Below are positions 17,825 to 19,656 of a stretch of 19,656 bases of DNA, one piece after another (the first letter of the stretch is position 1; every line of letters starts with the position of its first letter). Under the pieces are notes generated by a model that saw nothing but the letters and a program-made list of their open reading frames with translations, searched no databases and was not told where the DNA came from. Location: contig CAJVPJ010000656.1 in assembly GCA_910592205.1 (NCBI GenBank), positions 1 through 19,656 of the forward strand, read 5' to 3'. The position numbers and the translations under genes are program-made. This DNA is from Paraglomus occultum. Its lineage: Eukaryota > Glomeromycota > Glomeromycetes > Paraglomerales > Paraglomeraceae.

Positions 17825-19393
17825 CAATCAAATGAGGTTTCTGATAGAGTAACGGACAGGAATCGAGCTTAGATTCGTAAAGAAAACCTAGCTTCAGTGA
17901 GAAAGTAACTCGTAGACTGTCTTTCAACTATGAAAAAATTGTGATTGCGTTTATGGAAACAAGACTTTAAGTGGTTTTTACCTTGCCTTGCGGGCAGATA
18001 CTTGGACTTTACCTGCTTAAGTCTGACTTTTTGTAAACAAAACCTACTCCAATTGCGTAACCTGAATTAATTTACCTTAATCGGTTATCATTATGTCACA
18101 CTCGATATTTTTCTGATGATCTTTGCTAATTGCAATTCAAGATTTCCCCGAGTAACCAATCAGTTTACCAGAGAAAGAATGCTGTCACGAATAGAAATTT
18201 TGACGAGACTACAAACCAAGTTGATACAAAACATCGTTGAAAGTAACTACATATAAAGTGCATTATGGTGACAAATACTAGTTATAATGCAGAGTATCGC
18301 ATAATCGGTCAGTGTAACGAGGATTCTCCACCGATAGAATCCCATTTGTTATTGTTTGGTGAAAATATCGTTATCTCTACAGTTTGCTTGATGAATTTGA
18401 TCCCGGATTAACAAAAATACTGTACTATTCTCTTTAACGTAAATATTAGAGGGAAAAAGAGTTAATTTGGCTATTCAGTTTACGACGAGGGCAATGTTGC
18501 TTCGATCTTGATTATAAATTTGCTTTCTGGTTGTCTGGAAATAACGCAGCTTGAAAAAAGGCAAATATTTTACTAAGACACAAATTAGACAACGCTGGCT
18601 ACTTTCAAATACTTCAACATTTTCACCAGATAATAATTCTAATACTGACAGTTCAAATTTCAAAACGACGGCGAATCTATTCAAAAAACCGGTAAATTTG
18701 CACGTTTAAAAGACATATTAATAATACTGTACTCACCAGCAGTAAACAATTAAACGCTTGTCCATTTACCGGGGAAAGTAATACACAAACCGCTGTCACT
18801 AAAAGCGATGTATTTTCACCCTGTAGCGAAAACATATCTGAGTATGACAAAATGTGGTGCATATGTAATCCTATTGAAGGGCTTGCTTTCGGCAAAGTAA
18901 AAGCTACTTTCAATATTTATTTAACACGTAAGTCCGTACAACAATAACGCCTATAATAAAATAAAACTGTAACTTGCGAGAAAGCACATTAATATAAATA
19001 GACTTTAGCAATCGCCAATACTATTAACCGCTGCAGCATAAATTCAAAACATAAAGATTGAAATTCAATACCTTAGACGTCAAATCCAAACACACAATTG
19101 AATCCATTGTCAAATCCACATTCTCTATAAAAATGTTGCTATTGGTCTTATTTCGCCCTGCCGACCATCAACATGCTTCACACATCCTTTCAAAACAGAT
19201 TATTCTTACATTACACACCGACGCCGACTGCCTGCCAACAGCGGGCAGACTACACTATCACCTCCCTGGTTAATTAAGTGAATTATCATCCATTGAAACA
19301 AATTTACGCTTTGTGATAAATAAGGTATTACTTACTTACAATGGATAGAATAGACGGGTATGCCTTCCTTCGAATTAGCTGGCTCCATACGTA
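17825..19393. other. HP1 upstream region, no further gene recognised
   Basis: This holds the presumed promoter of the minus-strand HP1 gene. A CCAAT (plus, about 18154-18158; inverted relative to HP1) lies about 330 bp upstream of its ATG. Two minus frames (18475-18684 and 18677-18913) have coding-like stretches and a GTGAGT donor followed by a TTGAATAG end, but splicing them gives a stop within eight codons, and no ATG or domain supports a gene. Confidence 0.45.
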
Positions 19394-19656
19394 CACAGTG
19401 AAACTCGATAAGTCGGACACTCGATAAGTCGGATTTGGCTTAAGTCGGACGAAATCTCTAAGCCCCTTTTTTTCATATTTAAAATTTTCTCGATAAGTCG
19501 GATGACATATATAAACTCTCGTTAAGCTGTAAGTCGGACAACCTCTCCAGACAGGTACTAGTCTCGATAAGTCGGATTTACGTGACTAAACAAAGATCTA
19601 CAGAAGATTTTTCCTATTTTCGTAGAGATTGTCCAATAACATTTTGTCATCTTCAT
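19394..19656. mobile_element. End of a pogo/Tigger-like (Tc1/mariner superfamily) DNA transposon, partial
   Basis: A TA dinucleotide (19392-19393), the usual Tc1/mariner target duplication, is followed by CACAGTGAAACTCGATAAG and a run of CTCGATAAGTCGGA repeats. Terminal and subterminal copies of CTCGATAA-like motifs are typical of pogo/Tigger families, where the CENP-B-like helix-turn-helix of the transposase binds them. The exact end may be CACAGTG at 19394 or CAGTG at 19396. No transposase coding sequence is visible before the window ends, so the element could be a full copy, a MITE or a solo end. Confidence 0.6.
19404..19576 (+). repeat. Six copies of a 14-bp subterminal repeat (CTCGATAAGTCGGA)
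   Basis: Perfect copies lie at 19404-19417, 19420-19433, 19489-19502 and 19563-19576. Two degenerate ones lie at about 19437-19450 (GGCTTAAGTCGGAC) and 19517-19539 (CTCGTTAAG, then TGTAAGTCGGAC). All are in the same orientation, with irregular spacing of 2-60 bp. Confidence 0.9.

Noticed and set aside
18475-18913. Possible two-exon minus gene with a GTGAGT donor
   Set aside because: No ATG near the start, splicing leads quickly to a stop, and no recognisable domain.
1-19656. CRISPR array, bacterial operon or ribosome-binding-site features
   Set aside because: The window is clearly eukaryotic (spliced HP1 and GATA genes, AATAAA signal); no spaced identical repeats of CRISPR type are present.

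Overview
The window looks like nuclear DNA of an early-diverging fungus, most likely Mucoromycota and possibly Glomeromycotina (arbuscular mycorrhizal fungi). The reasons are GT-AG introns of mostly 88-109 nt, a GATA factor with the fungal AreA/Nit2-type N-terminal domain, a long RING-like/TPR protein of a kind expanded in such genomes, AT-rich gene-poor spacers and a pogo/Tigger-like transposon end. The lineage call is inference; no rRNA or other marker is present.

Three real genes can be supported, all on the minus strand. (1) Positions 1-2162 hold the 5' 720 codons of a large protein with a degenerate RING/U-box-like module followed by at least six TPR repeats; it runs off the left edge. 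(2) Positions 4374-6529 hold a three-exon, 623-residue GATA zinc-finger transcription factor. It combines an AreA-type N-terminal domain with two closely spaced Cys-X2-Cys-X17-Cys-X2-Cys fingers, and both fingers are interrupted by an intron at exactly the same place and phase. (3) Positions 16538-17824 hold a complete six-exon HP1/Swi6-type heterochromatin protein of 265 residues (chromodomain, basic hinge, chromoshadow domain). It is easy to miss because two chromodomain exons are only 31 and 43 nt.

The rest is mostly non-coding. Between the TPR and GATA genes (2211-4373) lies a plus-strand CCAAT/TATA promoter-like cluster aimed at the 3' end of the GATA gene. Between the GATA and HP1 genes is a spacer of about 10 kb with a TG-rich minisatellite (7171-7375), strand-biased C homopolymers (10.3-13.1 kb), a possible decayed transposase or terminal exon (13.2-13.5 kb) and overlapping hairpins (13.64-13.74 kb). 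The right edge (from about 19394) enters a pogo/Tigger-like DNA transposon end carrying six copies of a 14-bp subterminal repeat.

The genes do not form an evident pathway. The strongest unexplained signals are: almost complete absence of CpG across the TPR gene, ending abruptly near its 5' end; the duplicated finger-plus-intron unit of the GATA gene, where retention of either intron gives an immediate stop; and the plus-strand promoter-like array with no obvious gene behind it. I did not find a clear new multi-gene system.
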